From Melanopsichium pennsylvanicum (taxonomy: Eukaryota > Basidiomycota > Ustilaginomycetes > Ustilaginales): a stretch of DNA of 64,000 nucleotides. Both the position numbers and the translations under genes were made by a program. The DNA is taken from positions 1 through 64,000 of the forward strand of contig OAPG01000004.1 in NCBI GenBank assembly GCA_900208305.1. The letters run 5' to 3'. Below the pieces are notes generated by a model, which saw only the letters and a program-made list of their open reading frames with translations, ran no database searches and was not told the origin of the DNA. Below are positions 7,997-18,709 of the stretch, one piece after another. Within the stretch, counting starts at the first letter, position 1. Every line of letters begins with the position of its first letter.

Positions 7997-10357
7997 TCAT
8001 GCACTAGCACTTCCGTCCACATCGGACGTATCGCTTTCCGTCCTCGTCCTCTTCTCTAACGCCAACGGTCCCACACCCCTTCTCCCGGGCTGCCTCACTC
8101 TCTTGCCCGGCAACATTGTATCATACGGATCTCTCGGTGTCCAATCCCACGTATGGACCATTGTTATGTTACCGTTCCTGATCCTACTCGCATAACTATC
8201 CGCGATGAGTCCGGACGAGAGCACCGCAGAATCCTTGCCACCGCCAGTCTCGGATGCCAACGCAGCTTGCAATTGCAGTTGCAACTCTTGCTGTCTCCTC
8301 TGCAACTCCTCCTTGTCTTCCTCGGGAAGGGTTTCGGCTTCTTTCTCTCGCATTTGCAGGACGAGCTTTTCAAGCGCAGGTCGAAGTGTCGAGTTTCCAC
8401 TGCCAGATCCTCCGCCTCCACTGCTGCGCGTGGACGAGATGTTGGAAGAAAGGTCGCTCGAGGAGCCGGATCCACCAAGCAGGTCTCGCGATGCGGGAAG
8501 ACCGTGGAAGAATCGCTCCGCATGCTTGTCGTCGAGGATGGGTATCGGGTCATCGAATCGAGACACGCGTTTGAGGAGTTCGGCGCTGGCCACGACACGT
8601 GCACCGATGGTGAGATGCGAAGGATGACGGTGCCCCAGCGTCGGCACCAGCGCTCCTGAAGGTGGGATGAGTGCTGCTGGTCTGCCTTGCGGTCGAAAGG
8701 GTGTAAGTACGGGTGCTGACAGCGCGTTGGCCACCTCGACATTGTCCTCGTACAACGTTGGCGGCGGTAGCGTGGATACGAGCCAGCTTGGACCAGGGTT
8801 GAAAGGGATGACCGACGGTCGTGCAGCCACGGCAGCATACAAGCTGTCGTTCGGCGAGTAACGCGATGCATCGGCCAAAGCATGTGCTAGCCTTCTTCGC
8901 TTGGTTGCCGCATCCTGATGAGCTGGTCCTGAAGGTGTTAGGTAAATATCAGCTGCACCGCTCGATGTCGGGTCCTCCACGAGGGCTTGGTAGTCTGCGG
9001 CAAAAGCACGAAGTGAGGATGTGGCTGGTGCAATGGATGCGACAGCTGCATCACTGAGCACTGCAGTAACATTCTCTTCCAAATCCCGCAACTCGTCTTT
9101 TGAGTACGTGGCCGCCAAGGTGGATGCATCGTAGGGCACAATGTCTCTCCAGCTGTCTCGAAGGATCCTGCGTGCTTGTAATGCCTCGAACGCCTTTTCT
9201 GCTTCAGCTGCTCTCTCTTCCGCTGTCTTATGGGAAGGGATAGTGGGCTCGGTTCCATCACCATTGGCGCCTTCCTCCTTGGCTACTACCGCTGCTTCCG
9301 CTGCCGGGGCTGCTGCTGATGCTGCTGCTACTTCATCTGCTTTCTTTTGCGCCAGCTCTCTGCGTCTTTGCTCTTCCAGAACGTACTCTGGGTCCTCCTC
9401 CAGTGGCTCCGGCTTGATGGCCACTGGCTCCTCCACGTCCACTTCGGCTGCATCCGCCGTCTTGTTGTTGCATGACATGGCTGACTCGTCTATATGCGGT
9501 GTGCTGCCTGGGAAGAGAGGAAGATAGGCGGGTACATAGTCGATGACGGCGTCGCCAAATTGCCTCTTCTGTACATAATCTTCTGCATCTGTGCGTTGAC
9601 GCTTCCGTGAAGAAAGCAGAGAAGCATGGGCTATAATGCTCTTACTTGCACCATCTTCCGTTTCTGTCTCACAACTTTCGTCATCGGAAAAGAAGGTCGA
9701 TCCGTGGTCATCGGAGGAACTGGATGCTTGCGTGGAGACCTCGCTGCCGTTTGCCTGATGAGACGAGCCGGGCTTCGATTCCTTCTTCGACAAGGGCCAT
9801 ACAAGCTGCTTGGCCAAATGCTCGCGGATGATGCTTTCCGCTGCTACTTGCTCGAGATCTTTTGATGGAAGAGACCTGAAATGCAATTCCTCGATATCAA
9901 CTGGCGAAGGCAATACGCGACCTTTGTTGAGGACGCGGATGAGATCTTTGCCGCGCATGGGATCTTGCAACGCTGACGGTGTTGTGCTGGTCGGCACTTC
10001 TGTATGTATTCCATTTACACCACTTGCCTGCTCTGTATATGCAGCTTGCTCTGAGATATCAATTTTGCCTTCCTCCCTAGCCCATTCCAGCAACTCTGAG
10101 ATGGGTTCTCCGCCGAGAATATGTTCCAGTGACGCTCGTAGATCTTGCGGTGCGACGACACTGCGACCTGCGTGATTGGCGTGCTGAGCACACGTTGATC
10201 CGATGAGCTGTATATAGCGCTGCATCACCTCGGAGAGTAGGTCCGCTGCGCTCGCCGAGGACCGCGAGAAGCCAGCTGAGGAAAGCAGAGCTAGCGCGGC
10301 TACTGACATGTGCGACGCGGAATAGGCCGCCGCCGTTGGCTTGGATCGCGTCACCAT
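7997..10357 (-). CDS. TFIID histone-fold subunit, TAF8/TAF3-like
   Basis: The 786-residue protein starts with a bromodomain-associated histone fold (about residues 15-105: AALALLSSAGF, then DLLSEVMQRYIQLIG, then DLRASLEHILG). A proline motif follows near residue 275 (YVPAYLPLFPGSTPH) that resembles the LPxFPDPHTY stretch of TAF8. These proteins pair with TAF10 inside TFIID for RNA polymerase II initiation. The centre is low complexity (Ala, Glu, Ser), including a predicted helical Ala/Glu segment around 340-395. The C-terminal HTWDWTPRDPYD block is not one I recognise. TAF3 or an Spt7-like SAGA subunit are alternatives. The terminal start ATG is chosen because the histone fold begins soon after it. 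Confidence 0.75.
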   Translation of the reverse strand: MVTRSKPTAAAYSASHMSVAALALLSSAGFSRSSASAADLLSEVMQRYIQLIGSTCAQHANHAGRSVVAPQDLRASLEHILGGEPISELLEWAREEGKIDISEQAAYTEQASGVNGIHTEVPTSTTPSALQDPMRGKDLIRVLNKGRVLPSPVDIEELHFRSLPSKDLEQVAAESIIREHLAKQLVWPLSKKESKPGSSHQANGSEVSTQASSSSDDHGSTFFSDDESCETETEDGASKSIIAHASLLSSRKRQRTDAEDYVQKRQFGDAVIDYVPAYLPLFPGSTPHIDESAMSCNNKTADAAEVDVEEPVAIKPEPLEEDPEYVLEEQRRRELAQKKADEVAAASAAAPAAEAAVVAKEEGANGDGTEPTIPSHKTAEERAAEAEKAFEALQARRILRDSWRDIVPYDASTLAATYSKDELRDLEENVTAVLSDAAVASIAPATSSLRAFAADYQALVEDPTSSGAADIYLTPSGPAHQDAATKRRRLAHALADASRYSPNDSLYAAVAARPSVIPFNPGPSWLVSTLPPPTLYEDNVEVANALSAPVLTPFRPQGRPAALIPPSGALVPTLGHRHPSHLTIGARVVASAELLKRVSRFDDPIPILDDKHAERFFHGLPASRDLLGGSGSSSDLSSNISSTRSSGGGGSGSGNSTLRPALEKLVLQMREKEAETLPEEDKEELQRRQQELQLQLQAALASETGGGKDSAVLSSGLIADSYASRIRNGNITMVHTWDWTPRDPYDTMLPGKRVRQPGRRGVGPLALEKRTRTESDTSDVDGSASA

Positions 10358-10929
10358 CTTGATCTAGATGTTCGCAGCTCTCCGCGAGAATTGATGTTGT
10401 GCGGAGTTTAAACGGGCAGAGGTGGGAACACCCTGCAAGTGGATGCGTTTACAACATTTGGCTGCGTGACGTGATTCTGTTATCTGTCGTCCGTACCTGG
10501 TCAGTTGGAGTCGGAAACTATGAAGGAAGTGCAAAGAAATTGGTGCACGGAGGTAGCTGGATGAACGATGCAGCAGTGAGTAAGGATCGTGACGTTGGAC
10601 GAGATGGGTGAAAGATGTTGTAGGGGTAGAAGATGATCAAGGGATCAAAAAGCGAGTGGACACAGCTCGAGGCAGCATCACGTGACGCGACCAGAATGCA
10701 GGACGACACGGGAAACGGAATCTGAGGATTCAAGAATTTGACCCAAATGTTCGGCTTCGTTTCTCCACTTACCGAGCCACCTCCTTCTTGTTCCTTCTTA
10801 TTGCTCATCCATAAAGAGTGTCCTTCCTTTCCGCTCTTACTTGATTTAAGACTGGAAGACTGTTTATTCCTGTGACGGAGCCATTGACGAAGCAGAACAG
10901 CTCGAGAAACACGAAAGACCTCAGCAGCC
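10358..10929. promoter_or_regulatory. Divergent promoter interval, TAF-like gene / PABPN1-like gene
   Basis: 572 bases separate two genes transcribed away from each other. I see no TATA box that stands out and no credible ORF. The last 150 bases are probably the 5' UTR of the downstream gene. Confidence 0.4.
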
Positions 10930-11672
10930 ATGGCATCACACGAAGAAGAGGTCTCGCTGTCCGCACCCGGCACCAGCGACCTCAACAACAACGACAACGA
11001 CCAAACAGGGGCAAGCAACGCTGCAGCATCAACAACAGCTGTAGGTGCTGAAAACTCTGCAATGACGGAAGAGGATGCCGAAATCGAGGCAATGAAGCAA
11101 AGGGTAGCCGAGATGGAGGCGGAAGCAGCCAAGCTTCGCGAGCTTCAACAAGCAGCAGGTGAGGCAGGAGGCGCTGGTCTCCATCCTTCTGAGGAGGAGC
11201 GAGAGGAAGTCGACTCAAGGAGTATTTACGTCGGCAACGTCGACTATGGTGCCACACCAGAAGAGGTGCAGCAACATTTCCAGAGCTGTGGAACCATCAA
11301 TCGCGTCACTATTCTTTGCGATAAGTTCACAGGACATCCCAAGGGGTAAGTAACCCAACGCGGTTCAACGCTCACGATCTACATTTACAATGAGTCACCA
11401 AATGCCTCTGGACCGAGTACTGATAAAAGCTCTTCTACCATCTCTCCTTTTACCTTTGCTCTGTCAGATACGCCTACGTCGAGTTCGCAGACCCATCACT
11501 TGTCGCCAATGCCATGGTTCTCAACGAGTCCTTGTTCCGCGGTCGATTAATCAAGGTCACAGCAAAGCGCACAAACATGCCCGGTATGGCCTTCCGAGGT
11601 CGCAGTCGTGGGCGCGGACGTGGTCGTCCGTTCCGCGGTCGTGGCCGCGGCCGCGGACGAGGCTACTACTGA
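10930..11672 (+). CDS. PABPN1-like nuclear poly(A)-binding protein (RRM + RGR tail), 2 exons
   Basis: Exons 10930-11345 and 11468-11672 encode 206 residues. The intron (122 nt, GTAAGT..CAG) splits a Gly codon inside RNP1. Order: an acidic N-terminus, a coiled coil at about residues 50-75 ([20 protein letters not shown]), one RRM at about 95-175 with RNP2 IYVGNV and RNP1 GYAYVEF, then a C-terminal tail of RGR repeats likely to be arginine-methylated. This is the architecture of nuclear PABPN1/Pab2, which binds poly(A) tails and acts in 3'-end processing and RNA decay. Length and order match the family, and the KRTNMPG end of the RRM is characteristic. Confidence 0.9.
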
Positions 11673-12092
11673 GAGAGTGTTGACGCACTTGTATCAGACT
11701 TACGATTGAATGGACCAACAACTTCCCACAATATGTGCAACGTCCTAGGCGCGACTGGCTTCTCAAAGTCAATCTGTCATATCAGGCTTTCGCAACATTT
11801 CTGGACCGTTGGCTCGACAAGCCTTCTCACTAATCACATGACGACTTCTGATATACTTTCAACTCTCTGCATTTGCTGTGCACTCTAACCAAACGCTATT
11901 TCCTTCTTCTCGGCATCAATATTTTTTGGATGCCGGGCACAATCCTCTACATTTCTTCACAGAGCATGACTGTGACGCGAATTTGGTAGCCTGAGGGCAG
12001 GGATGAGAAGAGTAAGGGCGGAAGACATAACCGAATCGAATCCTTCCTGAGAAAACAACACAAGATCGACCTTTGACGACGACTGGAGATTC
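11673..12092. other. Convergent 3' interval
   Basis: 420 bases between the 3' ends of the PABPN1-like and Isd11 genes. No supportable ORF or repeat; presumably 3' UTRs and polyadenylation signals. Confidence 0.4.
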
Positions 12093-12691
12093 TCATGAGC
12101 TCATAGGGGCACCGCCGGAGCTCTGTGGGCCGGAAGTTGGCTGACCACCACCGCCGACTGATGCCTCCTGACCTGCACCACCCCCACCAATGATGAGTCT
12201 TGGCTTTTCGACGACGAGCTTCTCGCCCTCGTACAAGCGGTTCATCAGTGCTGATCTTTGGAGCACCTTGAGATCTTCAACTGCGGTCTGGTAGAACTTG
12301 AACAGCTTCTCAGCATCTGTGAGCGAAGCTGCCGACACGGACTCGCCGCTGCCTGCGGGTTGCTTAAGAGTTTCTGGAGAAAGGAGGGTGGACGGGGACA
12401 CTTTGGCCGTGATCGAGCCTTGTTTGGAGAAGGGTGATGACTGTGCAGCTTGTTCGGTGGAGAGAAGAGTCGAGCGGAACATATCGCGAGAGCGCCTAAG
12501 GAAGTATGTGCGGAAGTTGTACGAGGACTGTCGATGCAGAAATCAAGAGATGATTAAAACGCTGTCAGTATACCCCTAGAGATACGAGTAACATAGGGCG
12601 CAGAGATGCTACTTACGAAAGACTGAGATGTCCTCAAATACCTGCGGTACAATTGCAGAATCTGCGATTTTGAAGGTGCAGCGACTGACAT
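12093..12691 (-). CDS. ISD11: Isd11/LYRM4-like mitochondrial LYR protein, 2 exons
   Basis: On the minus strand, exon 1 is 12691-12617 and exon 2 is 12527-12093, with an 89-nt intron (GTAAGT..CAG, phase 0), encoding 169 residues. The LYR signature is at residues 12-16 (LQLYRRYLRTSQ), followed across the junction by SSYNFRTYFLRRSRDMFR, matching the NYxFRxYAxRRxRDxF block of Isd11. The terminal helix (AVEDLKVLQRSALMNRLYEGEKLVVE) also fits. Isd11 stabilises the cysteine desulfurase Nfs1 for Fe-S cluster assembly in the mitochondrial matrix. Odd features are an insert of about 45 residues between the two halves and a Gly/Ser-rich tail. The family is normally near 90-100 residues. Confidence 0.85.
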
Positions 12692-13153
12692 TTTGGGAAG
12701 ACAATGAGCGGAATGCGAAGTATGAAAAGCGTGTGATGCGTGTTCCAAGGTGAGAGGTGTTTTGTGTCGAAGACCGAGGTGGGGTTGTAAGAATGTCGAG
12801 TGCGATGAATGTGGTTCGCGATGATGAGAGGTGATATACATAGACGGGGTACGAGATTGAAGATCGGATGCGCTTCGGAAGGATGGCCGCGGTCTTCAAC
12901 TAAGCATTGTATCGAGCCTTTCTTAATCTCTTGGTGTTCGCCACCTTGAAGTCATCGTGACTAAGCATCTGAGATTTTATATTTTTCGGAAAAGTGACAG
13001 CTCCACTTCTACACAGACTTTTGCACGCGAGCACTCTCGAGAAAACCCAGGGTCGCACATGCATCTGATTTTTGTTTCGAGAACTTTTGTCCCACACTAC
13101 AATCCACCTCTTCCACTCACATAGATGCATAGCTGGATCTTAACACTACAAAT
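12692..13153. promoter_or_regulatory. Divergent promoter interval, ISD11 / SEN2
   Basis: 462 bases between divergently transcribed genes. No clear core-promoter motif is visible, and no ORF in it has homology I recognise. Confidence 0.4.
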
Positions 13154-14746
13154 ATGCCCACGCAGAGGAATACTACAGGCTGGTCCTACAATAATGCTGC
13201 CGATCTGTCAAAGACCGCAGCACGGGTCCCGGCAAATCGTATCACAGGTGCAGGGAAGAAGGCAACAGCACAGAAGAACCAGTTATATTCGAAACCTATT
13301 CCTGTCGATCTAGACGCCTCAACAACTTCAATGACTCCTGAAAGCGGGGAAACGTTATGGTCGTCTCTGTGTACGCTTCTGACGCTCGGCTACTATTCAC
13401 CGGGATCCTCACCTTACAGCGTCCCCTCAATCACTTATAAAGGAAAGGAAAAGGTCAAGGTGTACTATGATCAAAACTTGCAGACCATCTGGGTAGAAGA
13501 CCTCGACCAGGGTGTTCGACTCCTATGGCAACGCGGATTTTTCGGGAAGGGAAATCTCTCGCGTTCCGAGCCCACTTGGCGTCAGCGCAAGGTCAACGAA
13601 ATCGATGCGCTGCGCAAAGGCCGTTTGACAGCCGAACAATTGACGCAGCAGAGAAGGGAAGAAAGAAAGGCGCTCAAAATTGAACGAGCAAGAGCAGCTG
13701 TTCGGGCTGGACAGCAGCTGCCTGACGGTATTCTGGCGCTGGGAGGTGAGATCACTGATGCGGACCGCGCTCCCGGTGCATCTCACGATAGGCTGATGGC
13801 GGATATCGAAAGACAGGTAGAGGAACAGCTGGATGTTGAGGATGCTGCAGATGAAGACGGTGCAGACTCTCCCACTGGTAGGGCCAAGGCAGAGACACCG
13901 GTGCTTTGGACAGGTCAGGAAGAGGTGCCCGACATTGTGCCAGGTGTGGCGCGAATCAAGGGTCTCAAGTACTTTGCCGAGGAGGTCAAAGCCAGTCAAG
14001 CACGAAAAGCAGCTCAATCGAGCACAGCGAATGCCGACGACGAGAAGACGCAAGTCTTGACTGGCGGTACTGACGCTGATGATACAGTGGATATCAATGT
14101 GGTCGATGTCGAGAGAATGCAACTTTCGTTAGTGGAAGCGTTTTTCCTCTCTGCCATGTTCGGCTGTCTCGACATCCGCACGGGCGATGTAGAGAGCCTT
14201 TCCATCCAAGACTTTTACACCTTCTGCCTGCAGTCGAGTCTGCCTCATTCACTGTTGGATCTGCGAAACCGAGGCCTGGCGGAACGACACCTACAAAAGC
14301 TTTACGCTCGCCCCGATAACCCTTTCCTCATCAACTACGTTGCATACCATCACTTTCGATCACTCGGCTGGGTGGTCAAAACAGGTATCAAGTTTTGCTC
14401 GGACCTTCTGCTGTACAAGCGGGGGCCTGTCTTCTCCCATGCTGAATTCGCTGTGATCATCATACCTTCTTACGAAGAACCCGAGGACGAAGTGTCAAGC
14501 CCGTTCACACCACATCCGAATGCAGGTCGAAAGGACTGGATATGGTTCAGCACGGTCAATCGTGTGCAGAGTCAGGTGCTCAAAACATTAATCTTGGCAC
14601 ACGTGTTTGTGCCTTCGTTGAAAAGATGTCCGCCAGAAGCGATTGCCACGCCAGATGCTTTCTATGCATCGTTGCGTGAGGGCAAAAGCTATGCTGTGAA
14701 AGAGGTAGCGATTCGTCGTTGGGTGCCGGCTAGGATGAAGCCATAG
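13154..14746 (+). CDS. SEN2: tRNA-splicing endonuclease catalytic subunit Sen2
   Basis: The 530-residue protein has the C-terminal endonuclease fold. Tyr421 (LLLYKRGP), His429 (FSHAEFAV) and Lys477 (QVLKTLIL) form the Tyr-His-Lys catalytic triad, and YHHFRSLGWVVKTGIKF is the diagnostic strand. Sen2 cuts the 5' splice site of intron-containing pre-tRNAs within the Sen2-Sen34-Sen54-Sen15 complex. The N-terminal GYYSPGSSPYS and FFGKGNLSRSEPTW blocks are also Sen2-typical. The middle (about 165-330) is a charged linker. A TACTGTA motif lies just past the stop codon. Confidence 0.93.
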   Translation: MPTQRNTTGWSYNNAADLSKTAARVPANRITGAGKKATAQKNQLYSKPIPVDLDASTTSMTPESGETLWSSLCTLLTLGYYSPGSSPYSVPSITYKGKEKVKVYYDQNLQTIWVEDLDQGVRLLWQRGFFGKGNLSRSEPTWRQRKVNEIDALRKGRLTAEQLTQQRREERKALKIERARAAVRAGQQLPDGILALGGEITDADRAPGASHDRLMADIERQVEEQLDVEDAADEDGADSPTGRAKAETPVLWTGQEEVPDIVPGVARIKGLKYFAEEVKASQARKAAQSSTANADDEKTQVLTGGTDADDTVDINVVDVERMQLSLVEAFFLSAMFGCLDIRTGDVESLSIQDFYTFCLQSSLPHSLLDLRNRGLAERHLQKLYARPDNPFLINYVAYHHFRSLGWVVKTGIKFCSDLLLYKRGPVFSHAEFAVIIIPSYEEPEDEVSSPFTPHPNAGRKDWIWFSTVNRVQSQVLKTLILAHVFVPSLKRCPPEAIATPDAFYASLREGKSYAVKEVAIRRWVPARMKP

Positions 14747-15176
14747 CGATACTGTACATCGCATTTCGAAATTAGATACCCTTGATCTGCCTTCTCATCT
14801 TACGTGTGTGTTGGCTATTGGTGATGATTTGAAAGATCTCACAAGATGTTCATGAGTGACTTTGATTGAATGGAGAGCAGCTGAGGGAAGCAGACATACA
14901 ATGGGAAGTCACAGCCACATTGGACGGAAGCGAACGAATTCAAGCTTGAGTCACTGGGGTACGATCCTTGGCCGCACCTCTCCAGCAAGACATGTTCGCT
15001 CGTTCGTAGAACTTTGACAAGATTGGGCTCGTAATTCAAGACATGGTGAAAACAAGTCAGGATCACGCGAACCTTTCCGCAATCCGGATTAAGGGCACAA
15101 TCTTGACCAATAGACAATTTGACCGCCCCTGTGTCATTCCAATCTTTACACTCTTCCAATACGGAAAAGAAGAGGA
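14747..15176. other. Interval between SEN2 and an uncertain small ORF
   Basis: About 430 bases with a TACTGTA motif at 14750-14756 and no recognisable gene. The opposite-strand reading frame at 14839-15159 shows no family features. Confidence 0.35.
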
Positions 15177-15805
15177 TGACGTTCGTTGGACGTATCAGTA
15201 AATTACCTCTAAAAGATGACGGTACCGCCTGCTACGAGCTTGAGTTCAACCGCGAGGACTTAGTATATCTCATCGTCAAGCCTGGCACCTCCCAAATCAC
15301 GATCCTGATTCAGAGGCCTTCGATAGCGTTAGCCTCATCCATGTACGTGACGTCGTTTGAGCGAAGTATTTATTTTCCTTCCTGTGAGACACTTAGAGAT
15401 CGTTTCGGTCTACTGTTCGACGAGAAATCGTCATACCGTCTCATACAAAACGATAACACAAACTTTGTAGATGTCATCAAGATAAAAATTACATTCTCGA
15501 CAACATCATCTACCCTCGATGCCCGTCTATCGACTTTGTTAACCACGACAAATCGCAATTACGATGGTCATTCAAACTTTCAACCAGCTTCAACTCAGAA
15601 TCACGTTCAAGACCACCAAACACAAAATTCGCAAGCCTCAAAGCACCCCTGTACCACGTTAGAAAAATTCACAGGTTCTTCGCAATACCTCATCGAGTCA
15701 GGTCTTCCCCTAAGTAGCCATCTACGTTTCAACAGAGATGAAAGCCGAATCATCTCCCGTATCGCAGTGTGTGGCACAAGTCTTGGAAAAGTGCGGGCAA
15801 GATAG
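15177..15805 (+). CDS. Uncharacterised protein, possible small gene
   Basis: The frame starting MTFVGRISKLPL gives 209 residues (an in-frame ATG at 15119 would add 19). The first 120 residues look like a folded beta-rich domain (CYELEFNREDLVYLIV, DVIKIKITFS), and the rest is Ser/Thr/Gln-rich and probably disordered. I recognise no family. It sits tail to tail with the CAF-1 subunit gene, 90 bases away. Composition is more AT-rich than its neighbours, which weakens the case. It may be an unconserved lineage-specific gene or a chance frame. Confidence 0.4.
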
Positions 15806-15895
15806 CTGACCATACCACATCGTACAAACGAAGAGAATTACAGTAACTTTTGCTAAATGTCATAGAAGTGATGAATTGTGAAAAGCAGAATCGCA

Positions 15896-18709
15896 TCAAG
15901 ATCCAAGTGGCCTTTCGAGAGTAAGTGCGACCCTACGTTTCTTCTTTGGCGCCTCTCCCTCGTTTGATGTCGGTACAGGTGGTGAGACTTGTTTGCCTTG
16001 TGATGGTGGCGTTGGAGCCACAGCCAGCCCCAACCCTGAAGTGCCACTCGCACTCGCAGCAATAGCACTAGCATACGCTTCGGCCGCAGAGCCCAACGCA
16101 GGCGCTGGAGCTGGAGCGAGCATCGCCGGACTCGCCATCTTGGGCGTGTTCGGTGCACTGCCCGTGCTCTTGCCTTCTGCAATATGCGCCGGTGCAGGAA
16201 CACCTGGTGCTGGAGCCTTCAATGCTGGCTGTGCGCTGAACGGATATGGAATACCCAACTCGGCATAGTCAAACACAACCACGGAACAATACCCGTCCGT
16301 GCTCGACATCATGAGCGTCTGCCCATCGGGACTCCACGTGAGATCGGTGAAGCTGGCGTAATGCATGTTGCTGAAGCAGCAGATGGGGCCTGTCTGTTGC
16401 GTATCATAGATCCACACGCTGTCTTGCGTGGCGACGGCGTAGACCATTCGGTAGGGAAGACCGATGACCGAGATTCCGCGTGGTGGTGAGCGAGCATCTG
16501 AGCGGACAACTTGGGCCAATGCTTGGGAAGGTGATGCGGACGCGCCGGCGGTGGATCCGAGGGAAGGAGACAAGGCTGCTGCGGGAGCGTCAGTGCGTGC
16601 CAGTGATACTGTCTTTTGCTTGCCAGCCTCGAGAGGGATGGTAGGATGAGGTGCAATGCCTTCGTCGTCCTCTGCCCCTGTTGCACGTGGCGTCTTGCGC
16701 AGCTCGTAGAGAACGGGAGAGAAGCGCACGACAAGCGTTGCTGTCTTGTGCCCGGGCAGAACCGCGATGGGAGCATTGGAGCGAGCGAGGTTTCCTCTTG
16801 CGTACAGGTAGACGGCACTCTTATTGGCTGGGCCTGCCTGCGGGCTGACCGATGTACCACCAGCAGGAGCAGCATTGGCGGTGGCTGGGCTCTTTCTTGG
16901 GGAGAGGTGAACGGTTGGAGATGCAGGTGGTGGTGGTGGGTCGAAGAGACCGCTTGGTGTCACCAGCAAGCCGCCGTCCGGACTGAAGGATAGACGACGG
17001 AAGAAGCCGCTAAAATTCTCATCGCCATACAGTCGCATTGATGCTTTCGCTAGCGGGCCCCCAAGGCCAGACGCGGCGGCTGCTTGCATGCGCTGCTTTG
17101 GTGATGGCGGGGCTCGAATGGCTGGTAGCGGTGGAATGGGCGAAGGGGATCGGATGCTCCGAGTGCGGGAAGCTGAACGGCTGACACTGCCACCTCTGCG
17201 GCCAGCATCACTTGCAGCCGCGCCGCTTGCAACGGTAAGACCATGCTCGACTGCATTTGTTCCCGTTTTGATGCCATGCGATGCGGCAAAGTTCGAGCCT
17301 GGCGCCAGAGAAGCAGTGCTTGTGGGTGGCGATCCGACGTCAAAGTTGCTGCCGCTGAAGCTGGACCGGCGACTCGGTGTGGTCTGTGGCGGGTTCATGG
17401 CGTGCGTGGCAACAGCCGCACTGTTGGTTGGGAAAGGACTCGGCGGAACTGAGACGGCGGGTGTGGGAGTGCTGGCCCGGGCGGCGGCTACGCCCGCAGC
17501 GGCAGAAGAAGCGGAAGCTGCCGATGGCACTGCTGCAGAGGGAGTGCTTGCTCGTGCTACAGCGGTGTTGGTGTGGGAAGGATCGATAGGCGTGCTACTG
17601 CGTTTTGATCTGCCTCGGAGACTGGCGACGAAACTCTCCCTCGCACCTTCGCCGTCACTGGCCTGACTTGCATGGCTGCTGGTACGTCTCGGCAATCCCG
17701 GCTTGGAGTGATGCTGATCCCAAACCAAGCCACCTGAGCTGCCGTTTCTGCGATGCAGATCAAGTTTGGCGTTCCTGCTTACTAGCTGCGACGAAGACGC
17801 ATCTACCGAGCTGCCATTTGCGTTGCCGTCACGCTCACGGTCGTGACGCCGTGTTTGCAGACCGTGCACGTGCACTGTGCGGTCGCTGCTTTGAGTAGCA
17901 AGGAACTCGTTGAGGGGATCCCATGCGATGCCTTGCACATAGTGGTTGTGCTCCGAAATTTCGCGGATGACGTGGCCGTCTTGCACGTTGATGATTCGCG
18001 CAACAAAGTCGGTGCCTCCTACGGCGAGCGTCTCGCCGTTGGGACTCCATGCCATGTCGTAGAGTTCCTGCTGAGTGGCGCGGCACATGAGTTTGACTCG
18101 CCAAAACTCCTTCTCGAATTGACTCTCGCCTTCGAGAGTAGATGTGACATCACCAAAGCTGGGCTTACTGCGGTCGCTTGGGACCCAGAAGAGGACGTTG
18201 CCGTCATCACCAGCAGTTGCCAACAATTCGCCCTTGGGGCAGAATCGCACCACGTTGACAACGCCTGAATGCCTCTGGAGGGTTGCCAGATACTCGACGC
18301 GGGGCGGATGGGGTGCGACGATGGCGGAGCCCGAGACAGCGGCTGCACTTGCCATGGCAGCTGGAGAGGGAATGTTGGGGTGCACCATCCAGATGCGCGC
18401 ATTGTTGTCACCACCAGCAGTTGCGAGCCTCCAGCTCTGGCCGCCTGCCATGATTGGTGGATGGCTGAGTTTAGAAGAGGATGCGACGGGCGTGGAGGAG
18501 GATGCATGTGTCGATGCGGTCGAAGTCATGGCAGCAGCTGTCGAAGAGTCGAGCTCGGACAAGCCTTTGCCGGGGGCCATGCCAGCTGCCTGGCCCATAT
18601 TGTGGTCGAGAACGCGCCTTAGATGGTTGGCGGGGATGGGCTGGAAGGAGCAACTGTAGATTGGCTGGGTGTCGTGCCACCGAATCTCGAAGGTGACGGA
18701 ACGCACCAT
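15896..18709 (-). CDS. CAC2: CAF-1 WD40 subunit (p60/Cac2 type)
   Basis: The 937-residue protein begins MVRSVTFEIRWHD and IYSCSFQP, the characteristic first blade of CAF-1 p60. WD repeats follow: LATAGGDNNARIW near 100, LLATAGDDGNVLFW near 165, ETLAVGGTDFVARI near 230, FLATQSSDRTVHVH near 270, then a break and later blades (SFTDLTWSPDGQTLMMSSTDGYCSVV near 785). Between blades lies a long Ser/Ala/Pro-rich insert (about 300-560). CAF-1 deposits H3-H4 onto newly replicated DNA via PCNA. The C-terminus ends in KKKRRVALTLE, a likely nuclear signal. It is longer than yeast Cac2 (about 470 aa) because of the inserts. Confidence 0.9.
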   Translation of the reverse strand: MVRSVTFEIRWHDTQPIYSCSFQPIPANHLRRVLDHNMGQAAGMAPGKGLSELDSSTAAAMTSTASTHASSSTPVASSSKLSHPPIMAGGQSWRLATAGGDNNARIWMVHPNIPSPAAMASAAAVSGSAIVAPHPPRVEYLATLQRHSGVVNVVRFCPKGELLATAGDDGNVLFWVPSDRSKPSFGDVTSTLEGESQFEKEFWRVKLMCRATQQELYDMAWSPNGETLAVGGTDFVARIINVQDGHVIREISEHNHYVQGIAWDPLNEFLATQSSDRTVHVHGLQTRRHDRERDGNANGSSVDASSSQLVSRNAKLDLHRRNGSSGGLVWDQHHSKPGLPRRTSSHASQASDGEGARESFVASLRGRSKRSSTPIDPSHTNTAVARASTPSAAVPSAASASSAAAGVAAARASTPTPAVSVPPSPFPTNSAAVATHAMNPPQTTPSRRSSFSGSNFDVGSPPTSTASLAPGSNFAASHGIKTGTNAVEHGLTVASGAAASDAGRRGGSVSRSASRTRSIRSPSPIPPLPAIRAPPSPKQRMQAAAASGLGGPLAKASMRLYGDENFSGFFRRLSFSPDGGLLVTPSGLFDPPPPPASPTVHLSPRKSPATANAAPAGGTSVSPQAGPANKSAVYLYARGNLARSNAPIAVLPGHKTATLVVRFSPVLYELRKTPRATGAEDDEGIAPHPTIPLEAGKQKTVSLARTDAPAAALSPSLGSTAGASASPSQALAQVVRSDARSPPRGISVIGLPYRMVYAVATQDSVWIYDTQQTGPICCFSNMHYASFTDLTWSPDGQTLMMSSTDGYCSVVVFDYAELGIPYPFSAQPALKAPAPGVPAPAHIAEGKSTGSAPNTPKMASPAMLAPAPAPALGSAAEAYASAIAASASGTSGLGLAVAPTPPSQGKQVSPPVPTSNEGEAPKKKRRVALTLERPLGS

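Noticed and set aside
10518..11132. 204-codon minus-strand frame across the PABPN1-like 5' end
   Set aside because: It overlaps a well-supported gene and shows only composition-biased residues.
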